This document shows, piece by piece, positions 43,440 through 52,760 of a stretch of 64,000 nt of DNA; the first letter of the stretch is position 1, and each line of letters begins with the position of its first letter. Source of the stretch: UBA6623 sp965217195. GTDB lineage: Bacteria > Acidobacteriota > Terriglobia > Bryobacterales > UBA6623. Where the stretch lies: NCBI GenBank assembly GCA_965217195.1, contig CBDCHL010000005.1, positions 434,001 through 498,000 on the forward strand, read 5' to 3'. A program made the translations under genes and the position numbers. The notes beneath the pieces were generated by a model. The model saw nothing but the letters and a program-made list of their open reading frames with translations. It had not been told where the DNA came from and made no database searches.

Positions 43440-44117
43440 ATGAGCACCAACCGGAACCAACTGATAGAGAACCGCAGCGTCGCGCGAGGATTGTGGGCGT
43501 TGGCGCGACTCGGCGGGCTGGGTCCCCTTGCTTTGCGCATACACCCCAAGAGTGGTCTGCAATCCTCAGGTTGGTTTCGGTCTTTTCGTGAAGCCAGTCC
43601 CGTGAACAAGAATGGCGATGTGCTGCCATGGTGGACGTACTCGAGCATCGATTTCTTGAACGGGCGAATCGGCCGAGACTGCCGGGTGCTTGAATTCGGC
43701 GCGGGAAACTCAACGTTGTGGCTCAGCCGGCGGGCGCGTGAAGTCGTATCGGTAGAGGATGACTCCGCCTGGGCTGTCCGCCTATCGAGGAGATTGCCGG
43801 GAAACGTGAAGCTGCTTTTCGTCAGGCACGTCGACGACGTTTACTTCAGCCTTGGGCCCCAAGGCCGTTTTGACGTCGTTGTGGTTGACGGTCTAGGGGA
43901 TCGGATGGCCTGCGCCGACCTGGCCCTACGGCACTACCTGAACGACAGGGGCGTAGTCGTTTGGGACAACACAGACGGCCCTGACTGGCCCTCAATCTTG
44001 GGCTTGATGGAATCGCGTGGGTTTCGAGAGGTGTCGTTTCACGGCATGGCACCGCAAGTCGTCAGCCACTCGCGAACGACTGTGTTTTACCGGGACCACA
44101 ACGTTCTCGGCCTCTAA
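43440..44117 (+). CDS. SAM-dependent methyltransferase-like protein
   Basis: A 225-residue protein. The LEFGAGNSTLWLSRRAREVV segment (about 83-102) is a motif I and beta-2 of a class I methyltransferase, with VSVEDD following, then FDVVVVDGLGDRMACA as motif II. ATG 43440 is preferred because AAGGGGAT precedes it; the frame is open to 43326 but that stretch overlaps the previous gene end and lacks family similarity. It may methylate the glycan. It resembles the fused methyltransferase only in the shared motif. Confidence 0.78.
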   Translation: MSTNRNQLIENRSVARGLWALARLGGLGPLALRIHPKSGLQSSGWFRSFREASPVNKNGDVLPWWTYSSIDFLNGRIGRDCRVLEFGAGNSTLWLSRRAREVVSVEDDSAWAVRLSRRLPGNVKLLFVRHVDDVYFSLGPQGRFDVVVVDGLGDRMACADLALRHYLNDRGVVVWDNTDGPDWPSILGLMESRGFREVSFHGMAPQVVSHSRTTVFYRDHNVLGL

Positions 44118-44141
44118 TCGGCTTCCTGAAGGATTTTCGAC

Positions 44142-45071
44142 ATGATTTCCGTTGTCGTCCCGGCTTTCAATGCGGAGAAGAGCGTGGGTAGGACCATCGC
44201 GGCGATTCTTCGGCAAACCAAGCCGGCTTCTGAAATTGTTGTAGTGAACGATGGGTCGACAGACGCAACACGAAAAGTGGCCGCGGGCATCATAGGTGAC
44301 AGCCGAATTCGCATCATCGATCAACGGAATGGCGGGGCCGCCGCAGCGAGAAATCGAGGGGCGCGGGAAGCTCGTAACGAGATTGTCGCGTTCTGCGACG
44401 CTGATGACACGTGGGATCCTGAGTTTTTGGAAACAATCACCGGACTCTACGAGGCATTTCCTCATGCAGCGGTTTTCGCCACGAGCTACCGCATCGTTCC
44501 CCCGGACCGACCGTCCTATGACGCTCGACTAAGACGAATCTCGTTTTCGGGCCGCCAAGGGATGTTCGAAAACTACTTTGAGGTAGCCGCCATTTCCGAT
44601 CCTCCCATCCAATCGTCCACGGTCGCTTTGAAACGGCAGGCACTGTTCAGCGTGGGGGGATTTCCCGAGGAAATCGTTTCAGGTGAAGATCTGTTGACTT
44701 GGGCGCGGCTGGCGGCGAAATACCAAATCGCGTACAACCGAAGACCGCATTCGACTTTCTATTGCCCCGCCCGGTCTGACTTTGGGCGTACCTCCGCCGG
44801 GTCGGAAGAGGTCGGCCGCGAGCTGGCGAAACTAAGCACCCAAGTGGCGGGCGCACAGGTGCCCGGCGTGCGTCGTTACGTCGCTCGATGGAACGAGATG
44901 AGAGCTGTGGTTGCTTTGGGCCAGAAAAACCTCGGCTCCGCTCGTCGACACACGCTGAAACCCTCGCCGAACAGCGCACGAACCTTTCGCCTGACGGCAC
45001 TGGGCTGCCTTTGCCGGCTCCCGGATAATTTGGCCTTGCAGATTTTCGGCCTTGTTCGCGCATTACGGTAG
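44142..45071 (+). CDS. GT2-family glycosyltransferase
   Basis: A 309-residue inverting transferase of the GT-A fold. ISVVVPAFNAEKSVGRTIAA and EIVVVNDGSTDATRKVA form the nucleotide-binding core, IVAFCDADDTWDPEFLE carries the DxD (DAD), and the C-terminal VGGFPEEIVSGEDLLTWARL has the catalytic ED pair. No membrane segments are evident, so it acts in the cytoplasm. Twenty-four bp separate it from the preceding gene, consistent with one operon. Confidence 0.9.
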   Translation: MISVVVPAFNAEKSVGRTIAAILRQTKPASEIVVVNDGSTDATRKVAAGIIGDSRIRIIDQRNGGAAAARNRGAREARNEIVAFCDADDTWDPEFLETITGLYEAFPHAAVFATSYRIVPPDRPSYDARLRRISFSGRQGMFENYFEVAAISDPPIQSSTVALKRQALFSVGGFPEEIVSGEDLLTWARLAAKYQIAYNRRPHSTFYCPARSDFGRTSAGSEEVGRELAKLSTQVAGAQVPGVRRYVARWNEMRAVVALGQKNLGSARRHTLKPSPNSARTFRLTALGCLCRLPDNLALQIFGLVRALR

Positions 45072-45132
45072 ACACACCTACGAACCATCAGCACCCGATG
45101 AGCGGCGACTTCGTCCGCGGGTGATTTGCTCC

Positions 45133-46395
45133 ATGCGCATTCTCCTGGTCCACAACTTTTATGGCTCTTCGGCACCGAGCGGCGAAAACCGTGTTGTCGA
45201 GGAAGAACGGGACCTACTACGGCAGGCGGGTCACGAGGTCATCGAACACTTTGCGTACAGCGACACGGTTCGAAACGGCGGGTCGAAGGTTTTGGTCCAA
45301 ACAGCGCTTCGGGTGCCCTGGAACGGACAAGCGCGTCGCGTTTTGCGGCGCCGCATTACCGACGTCAACCCTGACATTGTCCACGTACACAACGTTTTCC
45401 CCTTGCTCTCGCCGGCGGTCTTCAGGGCGGCGCGAGGGAAGAAGGCCGCCATGGTCGCGACAATGCACAACTACCGCACCGTGTGCCCCGCGGCGGTTCC
45501 TTTGCGGCGGGGCAGGACCTGCACCGCGTGCATTGACAGCCGGTCCATTTGGCCGAGTTTGCGTTACGGTTGCTATCGCCGGTCCCGCGTGGCCACCGCG
45601 CCCCTGGCCGTTTCGGTCGCCCTTCACCGACTGCTCAACACCTACGCGCGGGACATCGACGGGATTATCGCTCTCAGCCGCTTTCAGAAGGATCTGTTGC
45701 AAGAGGGCGGTCTGCCCGTGGAAAGAATTCGTGTCAAACCCAACTGCTACCCCGGCACCCCGCACGTTGTCCCGTGGCCGCAACGCGCGGACAAGATCGT
45801 TTTTATCGGGCGGCTGTCGGTCGAGAAAGGTCCGCTTATCTTGATCGAAAGTTGGAATCAGTGGGGTGCCGAAGCACCTCGCTTGGAAGTCATCGGGGAC
45901 GGTCCCGACAGAGCTTTTCTTGAAAGCCGGCTTACACCGATGGCGGCTCGCCGGGTCATTTTTCTCGGATGTCGGCCCGCACAAGAAACCCAGGAACTGC
46001 TGTCGAGCGCACGGATGATTGTCATACCCTCCATTTGCTTCGAAGCGTTTCCTCTGGTTCTCCGCGAGGCGCTGGCTTTCGGAGTCCCGGTTGCGGCTTC
46101 GAGGATCGGCGTCTTCCCGGAGGTGGTCCGGGGCGGCGGCGTGGGACGTCTGCTGGAGCCGGGCGATGCCGTAAGTCTCCGCAGGACCGTGGAGGGGATG
46201 TGGTCGGACAGCGCCGGTCTCGAAGCGACCAGCCGAAAATGTTTGACCCTGTTCCATCATCGTTACGACCATCGCGCCAACCTGGCAGGCCTGGAATCCA
46301 TTTATCGGCAGGCGATCGAACATAAAGCTCGCCGCCCAGAGAGAAGATCAGACCATGAAACGTCACCGATACTTCATAGCGCAAGTTCCGTTTGA
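45133..46395 (+). CDS. GT4-family glycosyltransferase
   Basis: A 420-residue transferase: RILLVHNFYGSSAPSGENRV, DIVHVHNVFPLLSPAVF, IVFIGRLSVEKGPLILIESW, LEVIGDGPDRAFLESRL and the E-x7-E block SICFEAFPLVLREALAFGVP. A cysteine-rich loop (RTCTACIDSRSIW) is typical of one GT4 subgroup. ATG 45133 is the family start; the frame upstream to 45052 overlaps the previous gene. It overlaps the next gene by 41 bp, so translation is coupled. Confidence 0.87.
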   Translation: MRILLVHNFYGSSAPSGENRVVEEERDLLRQAGHEVIEHFAYSDTVRNGGSKVLVQTALRVPWNGQARRVLRRRITDVNPDIVHVHNVFPLLSPAVFRAARGKKAAMVATMHNYRTVCPAAVPLRRGRTCTACIDSRSIWPSLRYGCYRRSRVATAPLAVSVALHRLLNTYARDIDGIIALSRFQKDLLQEGGLPVERIRVKPNCYPGTPHVVPWPQRADKIVFIGRLSVEKGPLILIESWNQWGAEAPRLEVIGDGPDRAFLESRLTPMAARRVIFLGCRPAQETQELLSSARMIVIPSICFEAFPLVLREALAFGVPVAASRIGVFPEVVRGGGVGRLLEPGDAVSLRRTVEGMWSDSAGLEATSRKCLTLFHHRYDHRANLAGLESIYRQAIEHKARRPERRSDHETSPILHSASSV

Positions 46396-47143
46396 CTTTC
46401 TTCAGCCCTCCGACGTCTTGGCGGCTGTCAGCAGCCGCCTGCCGGAGCGTCCGCTGGTGGTGTCTCTCGTGAATCCGCACTCGGTCATGACAAGCCGACG
46501 CCGCAGTGATTTCCGTAGAGCGATCACGGCCTCCGACCTGGTCCTTCCCGAGGGTGTGGGCGTAACCCTGGCCGCCCGGCTGCTTCGGATTCCTTGTCAG
46601 GGTCGAGTTCCCGGCCCGAGCCTTGTTCGGTACTTGTGCGACGCAGGACGCCGGATAGGCTTGCGGCATTACTTTTACGGCGGCGGTCCGGAAGCCGCAC
46701 GGAAGATGGCTGAATCTCTGGAAGCGCGGTTTCCGGGCCTCGACGTTTGCGGCGTCCACAGCCCCCCCTACTTCGAGCAGGCCCACGCCTCGGAGGCGGA
46801 GGAGTGCGAGCGCATTAATCAAACAGGTCCGGACGTGATTTGGGTGGGATTGGGGGCGCCGAAGCAGGAATTGTGGATGGCGCGGAATGTGCATCGACTA
46901 CGCGCGCGGGCTATGTTCGGCGTCGGAGCCGCGTTCGACTTCGAGAGCGGTAACGTCCGTAGAGCGCCCGATTGGGTTCAACGCTCCGGAATGGAGTGGC
47001 TCTACCGGCTGTCGCGGGAGCCGCGCCGCCTGTGGCGCCGCAATGTGGACAGCCCGGTTTTCTTGTGGAAGGCCGTTCTGGAAGGTTCACATCACCAACG
47101 TGCCTCGGTCGAAACGTATCCGCTCGTCAGGCAGTCCCCCTGA
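46355..47143 (+). CDS. WecG/TagA/CpsF-family glycosyltransferase (GT26)
   Basis: A 262-residue GT26 enzyme, the family that adds the second sugar (ManNAc or ManNAcA) to undecaprenyl-linked intermediates. Signature blocks: VVSLVNPHSVMTSRRRSDFR, LVLPEGVGVTLAARLL, HYFYGGGPEAARKMAES and DVIWVGLGAPKQELWM. In characterised TagA and WecG the second block reads DG with an Asp catalytic base; here it is EG, so chemistry or substrate might differ. It follows the GT4 gene by an overlap. Confidence 0.85.
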   Translation: MKRHRYFIAQVPFDFLQPSDVLAAVSSRLPERPLVVSLVNPHSVMTSRRRSDFRRAITASDLVLPEGVGVTLAARLLRIPCQGRVPGPSLVRYLCDAGRRIGLRHYFYGGGPEAARKMAESLEARFPGLDVCGVHSPPYFEQAHASEAEECERINQTGPDVIWVGLGAPKQELWMARNVHRLRARAMFGVGAAFDFESGNVRRAPDWVQRSGMEWLYRLSREPRRLWRRNVDSPVFLWKAVLEGSHHQRASVETYPLVRQSP

Positions 47144-47164
47144 TCGCGATCGAAGGATTGGAAA

Positions 47165-48346
47165 ATGACGAACCCTCACTCCGACCCGCGAGGAGTTTTG
47201 GCGTTGCTCACAAACTTCGTTCCGCCGACCCGGTTGGCGGCGTTTGAGGCCATCGCGGCCGCGACTCCAATGACGGTTCTTGTGGACGCCCCCACCGAAT
47301 CGAATCGCTCTTGGCGCGTCGATCACGGGCGGTTGCGCGTCGAGCCTGTATCCGGCTGGACGCTGGAGCGGAGCTATCGGCACCCGACGGGCTTTTCGGA
47401 TCGTTCATATCTTCACCTACCAATCGGCCTGTTGTCGCGCCTGTTTCGCCTGAATCCTTCCCACGTCATCGCGGGCGAGATCGGATTTCGCACAGCGGTC
47501 GCGTGTTTGTACAAGATGATACGGCCCGACACCCGGCTCGCCGTTTGGGTGGAAGGAACGCCTCACACCGACAGCTGCCGAGGTATTGTTCGTTCGATGT
47601 TGCGAAGGGGTCTTCTGCGCATCCCCGACGTGGTGGTGGCAACCAGTACAGCAGCCCGAGATTTGACGTGCACCCTGGGCGTGGATCCGTCCAAGGTGAT
47701 CGTCAGTTATCTCGCGAGCGGGTACGGTCCGTCGCCGGACACACCCACGCGGACTCTCGAACAGCGTAAGAGGCTGCTTTGGGTCGGTCAGCTAATCGAA
47801 CGAAAGGGTATCAGGCCCTTCATGAAGGCTCTTGTGAAAGTCGCCGCGGAAAGACCACGCCGCGAGATGGAGATCTGGTTTGTCGGCTCGGGTTCGGAGG
47901 GCGCTTGGTTAAGGCAGTTGGCGCTGCCGGAAAGCCTGAAAATGCACCTGCTCGGCTCGGTCGATTTTGAACGCATGCCCGAAATCTATCGTCAGTGCGG
48001 CATCCTTGTCTTCCCAACGCTTGCCGACGTGTGGGGACTGGTGACGAACGAAGCAATGGGACATTCCATGCCGGTATTGGGCAGTGTTTACGCGCAGTCG
48101 GTTTGCGACTTGGTCGAAGACAACCGAGACGGGTGGACATTTCGTCCGGACGATCCCGCCGATCTCCAGTCGGCAATCGGGCGGGCTGTCGACGCGGACC
48201 GCGAGACGCTGGAAAGGATGGGGCGGAGCGCCAGGAGCAAAGTGGCAGGCTTGACTCCTGAACGATTCGGCAACGATTTACTATGCGCCGTATTCGGGGA
48301 GAAGCCGGAGGCGCGGGAACGTGTTGAAGGTTCGGTGGTTGCCTAG
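47165..48346 (+). CDS. GT4-family glycosyltransferase
   Basis: A 393-residue transferase. The N-terminal LALLTNFVPPTRLAAFEAIA, HVIAGEIGFRTAVACLYKMI and later RLLWVGQLIERKGIRPFMKA, EIWFVGSGSEGAWLRQL and FPTLADVWGLVTNEAMGHSM give the family pattern, with an E at the donor-binding position. GT4 substrates are not readable. It starts 21 bp after the GT26 gene and ends 6 bp before the polymerase gene, so all are co-transcribed. Confidence 0.85.
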   Translation: MTNPHSDPRGVLALLTNFVPPTRLAAFEAIAAATPMTVLVDAPTESNRSWRVDHGRLRVEPVSGWTLERSYRHPTGFSDRSYLHLPIGLLSRLFRLNPSHVIAGEIGFRTAVACLYKMIRPDTRLAVWVEGTPHTDSCRGIVRSMLRRGLLRIPDVVVATSTAARDLTCTLGVDPSKVIVSYLASGYGPSPDTPTRTLEQRKRLLWVGQLIERKGIRPFMKALVKVAAERPRREMEIWFVGSGSEGAWLRQLALPESLKMHLLGSVDFERMPEIYRQCGILVFPTLADVWGLVTNEAMGHSMPVLGSVYAQSVCDLVEDNRDGWTFRPDDPADLQSAIGRAVDADRETLERMGRSARSKVAGLTPERFGNDLLCAVFGEKPEARERVEGSVVA

Positions 48347-48352
48347 AACGCA

Positions 48353-49582
48353 ATGAGACAGTTGGGACTTACAGTCCGGCTCGCCGCCGCGGCTCAACCG
48401 CTCTTCATTCTGGCGTTTGCGCTTATGTTGGCCTCGAACTTTGTGCATTTCCAGTTCCTTGGATTCAACTTCACAGGCTTATCGTGGTTCGCGATCCTCG
48501 CGTGGAGCATCATTACGGCAGCTATCCATGCACAGCGGGCTCCGGCGTTTCCACTGTGGATTTGGGCGCCCTGGGCTCTCTATGTTCTCGGGTCGGGGTT
48601 CCAGGGTCATGCCTATGGTTGGCAGTCTACGGCGCAGGTTCTGTGCCCGTTGGGGGCGGGAATCGCGGCTTCCATGTGCCGGCTGAACCGTCGCTCGCTT
48701 GCCTCAATCGAGGCGTTGGTCAGGGTCTCTTACGGCATATTTTTTGCGGCTTTTCTCTTGGTTGTGGTCCCATTTGCTTTCCGTGATATCGAGAACTCGG
48801 GATTTCCGACTCTGGCGGTTAGCGCGTTGGTCTTTCAAAGCTACTTTCTCGCTTCATTTTTCGTGAGCGGCCGACGAAAGGCGGATCTGCTTCTTTATCT
48901 CTCGGCGCTCGCTATCCCCCTCGTGTCAGCGAATCGTGGTCCGTTGCTGGCAAGCATCGGTCTGTTGGTGTTAGCCGCGGTACCGATATCGTTGGCGCGA
49001 CGGGTCGTGATCGTGGCACTTGCGGCAATGCTTGGTGCCGGGGCGTTCTATACACCCAAAATGCAACACAAGATGTTCTACTCCGGAAATGGAGGGTTGG
49101 AGGATCTGCGGCTGGATAACCCCGATTTGAACATGAGCGGGCGCGCTCCCATGTGGGAAGCGCTTGTGGAAGGCATTCGGGAATCGCCCTGGTTCGGCCA
49201 TGGCGCTAACGCGGACCGCACTCGGTTGTTGGACCTCGGTTTTGCGACCTATTTGCCCCATAACGATTGGTTGCGAGTCCTGTTTAACTACGGAACGCTG
49301 GGGGCCTTTCTATTGATTGCCGCCATGACCGCGCAGGTTTTTCATCTCTCTCATTTACCCGTACGAGGGCAGCCCGAGTTGCGCGCCCTGGGTGCGGCGG
49401 CGGCGAGCTGCTTTGGCGCCTTCGCTTTTCTAATGGCCACCGACAACGTGTTGATTTACTGCCAGTTTTTTACCGTGCCCATGATGCTTCTCGTGGGGGC
49501 CACTTACTCGATGTGTCCTGAACGGAGCCTAGCCCTAATAGCACATTTTCATCCCGGCGCTCGTTGTGAGGTTGCATCGTGA
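48353..49582 (+). CDS. O-antigen ligase/polymerase-like membrane protein
   Basis: A 409-residue protein with about 10-12 hydrophobic segments and a large loop SGRAPMWEALVEGIRESPWFGHGA followed by LPHNDWLRVLFNYGTLGAFLL. The R-x(n)-H-N-D pattern is the Wzy_C/O-antigen ligase signature used to polymerise or ligate undecaprenyl-linked glycans in the periplasm. It overlaps the PIG-L gene by 4 bases (GTGA). A second protein of this type is at 56105, so one may polymerise and the other ligate. Confidence 0.83.
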   Translation: MRQLGLTVRLAAAAQPLFILAFALMLASNFVHFQFLGFNFTGLSWFAILAWSIITAAIHAQRAPAFPLWIWAPWALYVLGSGFQGHAYGWQSTAQVLCPLGAGIAASMCRLNRRSLASIEALVRVSYGIFFAAFLLVVVPFAFRDIENSGFPTLAVSALVFQSYFLASFFVSGRRKADLLLYLSALAIPLVSANRGPLLASIGLLVLAAVPISLARRVVIVALAAMLGAGAFYTPKMQHKMFYSGNGGLEDLRLDNPDLNMSGRAPMWEALVEGIRESPWFGHGANADRTRLLDLGFATYLPHNDWLRVLFNYGTLGAFLLIAAMTAQVFHLSHLPVRGQPELRALGAAAASCFGAFAFLMATDNVLIYCQFFTVPMMLLVGATYSMCPERSLALIAHFHPGARCEVAS

Positions 49583-50358
49583 ACCACGTAAGGCCGCTTC
49601 GCTCAGGTGCGCGATGGCTGCGGCGGACCGCGGTCATCGCTGGAGCGCGGATGCTTCCGGAATTGCGTCTTTCATCGCGCCGCATCCTCGTGGTCGCGCC
49701 TCACCCGGACGATGAGGTGTTCGGAACAGGAGGCTTGATTGCCGCACAGAGAGAAGCCGGAGCGGCGGTTACCGTTCTTTTCCTAACGAACGGGGGAGCG
49801 TCTCATCAAAACTGCTGTTCCATCGAGAACAGTACTGTCTCCCTGCACCGAAAACAGCTGGCTCTCGAGGCGGGGCTCAAGCTCGGCCTGGGCCCCAGCG
49901 ACCAGGTCTTTCTCGATTTTCCCGATAACGAGCTGCCCCGGCTCCCAGATCGGCATTTTGAAGAGGTTGCCTTGGCCGTTCGGAAGGTGATTGAGAGAAC
50001 GGCGCCGACGGAAGTGTTTTGTCCTCACCCTGCCGAGATCTGGAAAGACCATGTCGCCGCGGCCGAAATCGTGGAGTACGCGTGGAGAAGGACCCGTCGT
50101 TGCGACACCGTACTTTGGCATTACCTTGTTTGGGCTCCAATGAATCAGCCGATCGGCGGGCTGTGGTCCCTGCCGTGGTCCGCGGCGCGAAAACTTCCGA
50201 TTGAGCGCTGGGCGTCGGCAAAGAAGGACGCTTTGGAAGTTTATCTGGGTGCGAGGCCCGTGTCCGGCTGCCCACATCCCTGGGTAGGGAATCTGCCCAC
50301 CGATTTCCTGAAGATCTCGCGGGCCCCCTTGGAACTCTTCTTCGCAGCAGAAGGATGA
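49579..50358 (+). CDS. PIG-L family N-deacetylase
   Basis: A 259-residue PIG-L/LmbE-type zinc-dependent deacetylase. The metal site is VVAPHPDDEVFGTGG (about 38-52) with the H-P-D-D core; the later HPAEIWKDHVAAA holds a second histidine. Family members remove N-acetyl groups from GlcNAc-containing substrates, so it may modify the glycan. GTG 49579 overlaps the preceding stop. Translation is likely coupled. Confidence 0.87.
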   Translation: MNHVRPLRSGARWLRRTAVIAGARMLPELRLSSRRILVVAPHPDDEVFGTGGLIAAQREAGAAVTVLFLTNGGASHQNCCSIENSTVSLHRKQLALEAGLKLGLGPSDQVFLDFPDNELPRLPDRHFEEVALAVRKVIERTAPTEVFCPHPAEIWKDHVAAAEIVEYAWRRTRRCDTVLWHYLVWAPMNQPIGGLWSLPWSAARKLPIERWASAKKDALEVYLGARPVSGCPHPWVGNLPTDFLKISRAPLELFFAAEG

Positions 50359-50403
50359 GATCGGTCGTCGTTTCCGGGAATCCGCCGCAAAGGAATTTGC
50401 GAT

Positions 50404-51504
50404 ATGGCTACGCAGTGGAAAATTGAGGCGTTAACGACATGGAAAGACGCTTTGGCCCCGTCCTTTCAACGGGCTTGGGAATCGTGGTACGCCAACGCCT
50501 CAAGAAGCCATGTCTTTCATTCGCCTCCCCTGGCCCGAGCCTGGCTCGACGCGTATCTCCCGCTACGAAACTTGGAACCTGTTTTCCTCATAGCTCAGCG
50601 AGAGTCCACCACCGTTTTTCTTCCATTGACGCTGTGGAGACGGACCTGGAAAGAGGCTTGGCGCAGGCAGGTCGTTCCAGTGGGGTTTTCCGACTATGAC
50701 TACCACGATCCGCTGGTCGTGGGTGAGATCGAATCCGTGGCATGGTCGAGTTATTGGAAAGAGGTTACTGGTTTCGTCATGGCGGAACGGCGTTTCCATT
50801 GTCACAACTTAACGATCGACGGGATTCGACCGAAGAGCCTGGACTTCGTAACCCACCGTCTTCCTCGCGCGGCCTCGTGCCGCTATATCCGCTTTTCCGA
50901 GTACGATTCGGTCGAAGCATACTTGGGGACCTTAAAGAAGACGTGTCGCAAGGACTTTCTGCGGCGTCTCAAGAAACTCGAGCAGCGGGGCGGGGTCACC
51001 TACCGGGTATTCGCGAAGAACGAATCGGAACCCGCCTTAGAAGAGCTGGAAAGATTTCTGGATCACCATGCGAGCCAGTGGCCGAACGCCTACAAGGCCC
51101 CGGGCTTCCATCAGAACATCATCCGACGCGGCCTGCCGCGAGGCATGATCCATTTTTCGTGCCTCCAATTAGATGGAAAGTCCTTGGCTTGGAATCTGAA
51201 TTTTCTGGATCGAGACGCGCTGCTTTACTACATGCCGGCACTCGCTGAAGAAGGCCGCTCCTACGGGGCCGGAAACATACTCCGGTTCTATGACATCCGA
51301 TACGCTTTCGAAGCGGGAATTCCGATCTTTGATTTTCTTCGCGGCGAGGAACCCTACAAACGGATCTGGGCGCCCGACGCGACGGAAGTTTTCCGTTTGG
51401 GCTCTCATCGGCTCGGGCTTGTCGAGAACGCGCGCCGCCGGGCCGCGGCAATCGGCTCGCGTATTGCCGGCCGGCATGTGGCCGCCGGATCAGCGCAAAG
51501 ATAG
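50404..51504 (+). CDS. CelD/BcsL-type GNAT-fold acyltransferase
   Basis: A 366-residue protein of the CelD/BcsL (FemAB-like, GNAT fold) family often found in exopolysaccharide clusters, possibly adding acetyl groups or amino-acyl groups. Support comes from HVFHSPPLARAWLDAYLPLR, TLKKTCRKDFLRRLKKLEQR and the C-terminal LLYYMPALAEEGRSYGAGNI with FDFLRGEEPYKRIW, the conserved end of the family. Substrate is unknown. The gene is 45 bp from PIG-L. Confidence 0.75.
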   Translation: MATQWKIEALTTWKDALAPSFQRAWESWYANASRSHVFHSPPLARAWLDAYLPLRNLEPVFLIAQRESTTVFLPLTLWRRTWKEAWRRQVVPVGFSDYDYHDPLVVGEIESVAWSSYWKEVTGFVMAERRFHCHNLTIDGIRPKSLDFVTHRLPRAASCRYIRFSEYDSVEAYLGTLKKTCRKDFLRRLKKLEQRGGVTYRVFAKNESEPALEELERFLDHHASQWPNAYKAPGFHQNIIRRGLPRGMIHFSCLQLDGKSLAWNLNFLDRDALLYYMPALAEEGRSYGAGNILRFYDIRYAFEAGIPIFDFLRGEEPYKRIWAPDATEVFRLGSHRLGLVENARRRAAAIGSRIAGRHVAAGSAQR

Positions 51505-51606
51505 GCGATTCTTCCAACTAACGCCTGTTTTCCATCTTCGATCGGGTCTCGGAACCCACTGAAGGATTCCGTTCAACCACTGCACAACACCAGGAGTTCA
51601 CGCACT

Positions 51607-52710
51607 ATGTCTCATAGCGAAGACCTGGAGGTCGCGCGCTTGGCGGCACCCGCAGCCGAGCTCTCGCGACGGCCCCGCGCCCTGATTACCGGAGCCACCG
51701 GGCAAGACGGCTCGTACCTGGCGCGCCTCCTTCTTGAAAAGGGTTACGAAGTCCACGGCATTATGCGGCGCAGCAGTACTTTTGCAACCGACCGCATTGA
51801 AGACATCTATCAAGATCCTCATGAAGAGGATGTGCGGTTTCATCTGCACTACGGCGATCTTTCGGACGCGACGAGCTTGAGCAAGATTGTTGAAAAGTGT
51901 GCGCCGGACGAGATCTACAACCTCGGGGCACAGTCCCACGTCAAGGTCTCGTTCGAGCAGCCCGCATACACCGCCGACATCGTTGCGACCGGAACGCTTC
52001 GGCTGCTGGAAGCCCTACGCGATTTTCGGGAGCGGACGGGAAGAGATGTTCGTGTCTACCAAGCCGGGTCGTCGGAGATGTTCGGCGCGGCTCCGCCCCC
52101 GCAAACAGAAAGCACACCTTTTTACCCGCGCAGCCCCTATGGAGCCAGTAAGGCCGCTGCGTTTTGGTACGCCAAAATTTTCCGGGAGGCGTACGGGCTC
52201 TTTGTGTGCAACGGAATTCTTTTCAATCACGAGTCTCCGCAGCGAACTGAAACGTTTGTCTCTCGTAAGATTACCCGAGCCGTGGGCCGCATCTACTACG
52301 GTTTGCAGCGAAAGCTCTATCTGGGCAATCTGGATGCGCGACGAGATTGGGGTTTCGCCGGAGACTATGTGGAGGCCATGTGGCAAATGCTCCAACAACC
52401 CGAACCCGACGACTATGTGATCGCGACAGGCGAAGCGCACACGGTCCGCGAATTCCTCGAAGTCGCGTTCGGATCGGTCGGCCTGGACTGGGCCGAGTAC
52501 GTCGAGCAGGATCCCCGCCATCTGCGTCCATCTGAAGTGGATCACCTCTTAGGAGACGCAACCAAGGCCCGGAAGAAACGTGGTTGGCGTCCTTCCGTGA
52601 AATTCCCCGAGCTTGTCGACATGATGCTGAAGCGGGACTTGGACCTGGCTCGCAGTGAGCTTCTTTTAGCCGAGCACGGGCATAACGGCCGGCTCAGGCT
52701 CGCGGTGTAG
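51607..52710 (+). CDS. gmd: GDP-mannose 4,6-dehydratase
   Basis: A 367-residue SDR enzyme converting GDP-mannose to GDP-4-keto-6-deoxymannose. RALITGATGQDGSYLARLLL (about 24-43) binds NADP; the active site has AGSSEMFG (Ser and Glu) and YGASK (Tyr and Lys). The motif NGILFNHESPQRTETFVSRK is diagnostic of Gmd. The N-terminus carries an extra stretch of about 20 residues. With fcl (60249) it would make GDP-L-fucose, so fucose or a derivative is predicted in the polymer. No mannose-1-phosphate guanylyltransferase is found here. Confidence 0.92.
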   Translation: MSHSEDLEVARLAAPAAELSRRPRALITGATGQDGSYLARLLLEKGYEVHGIMRRSSTFATDRIEDIYQDPHEEDVRFHLHYGDLSDATSLSKIVEKCAPDEIYNLGAQSHVKVSFEQPAYTADIVATGTLRLLEALRDFRERTGRDVRVYQAGSSEMFGAAPPPQTESTPFYPRSPYGASKAAAFWYAKIFREAYGLFVCNGILFNHESPQRTETFVSRKITRAVGRIYYGLQRKLYLGNLDARRDWGFAGDYVEAMWQMLQQPEPDDYVIATGEAHTVREFLEVAFGSVGLDWAEYVEQDPRHLRPSEVDHLLGDATKARKKRGWRPSVKFPELVDMMLKRDLDLARSELLLAEHGHNGRLRLAV

Positions 52711-52760
52711 AGCCGTGCAGCGGCAGCGACATTTTCTCCACAACGATCAATGAGGTGATT

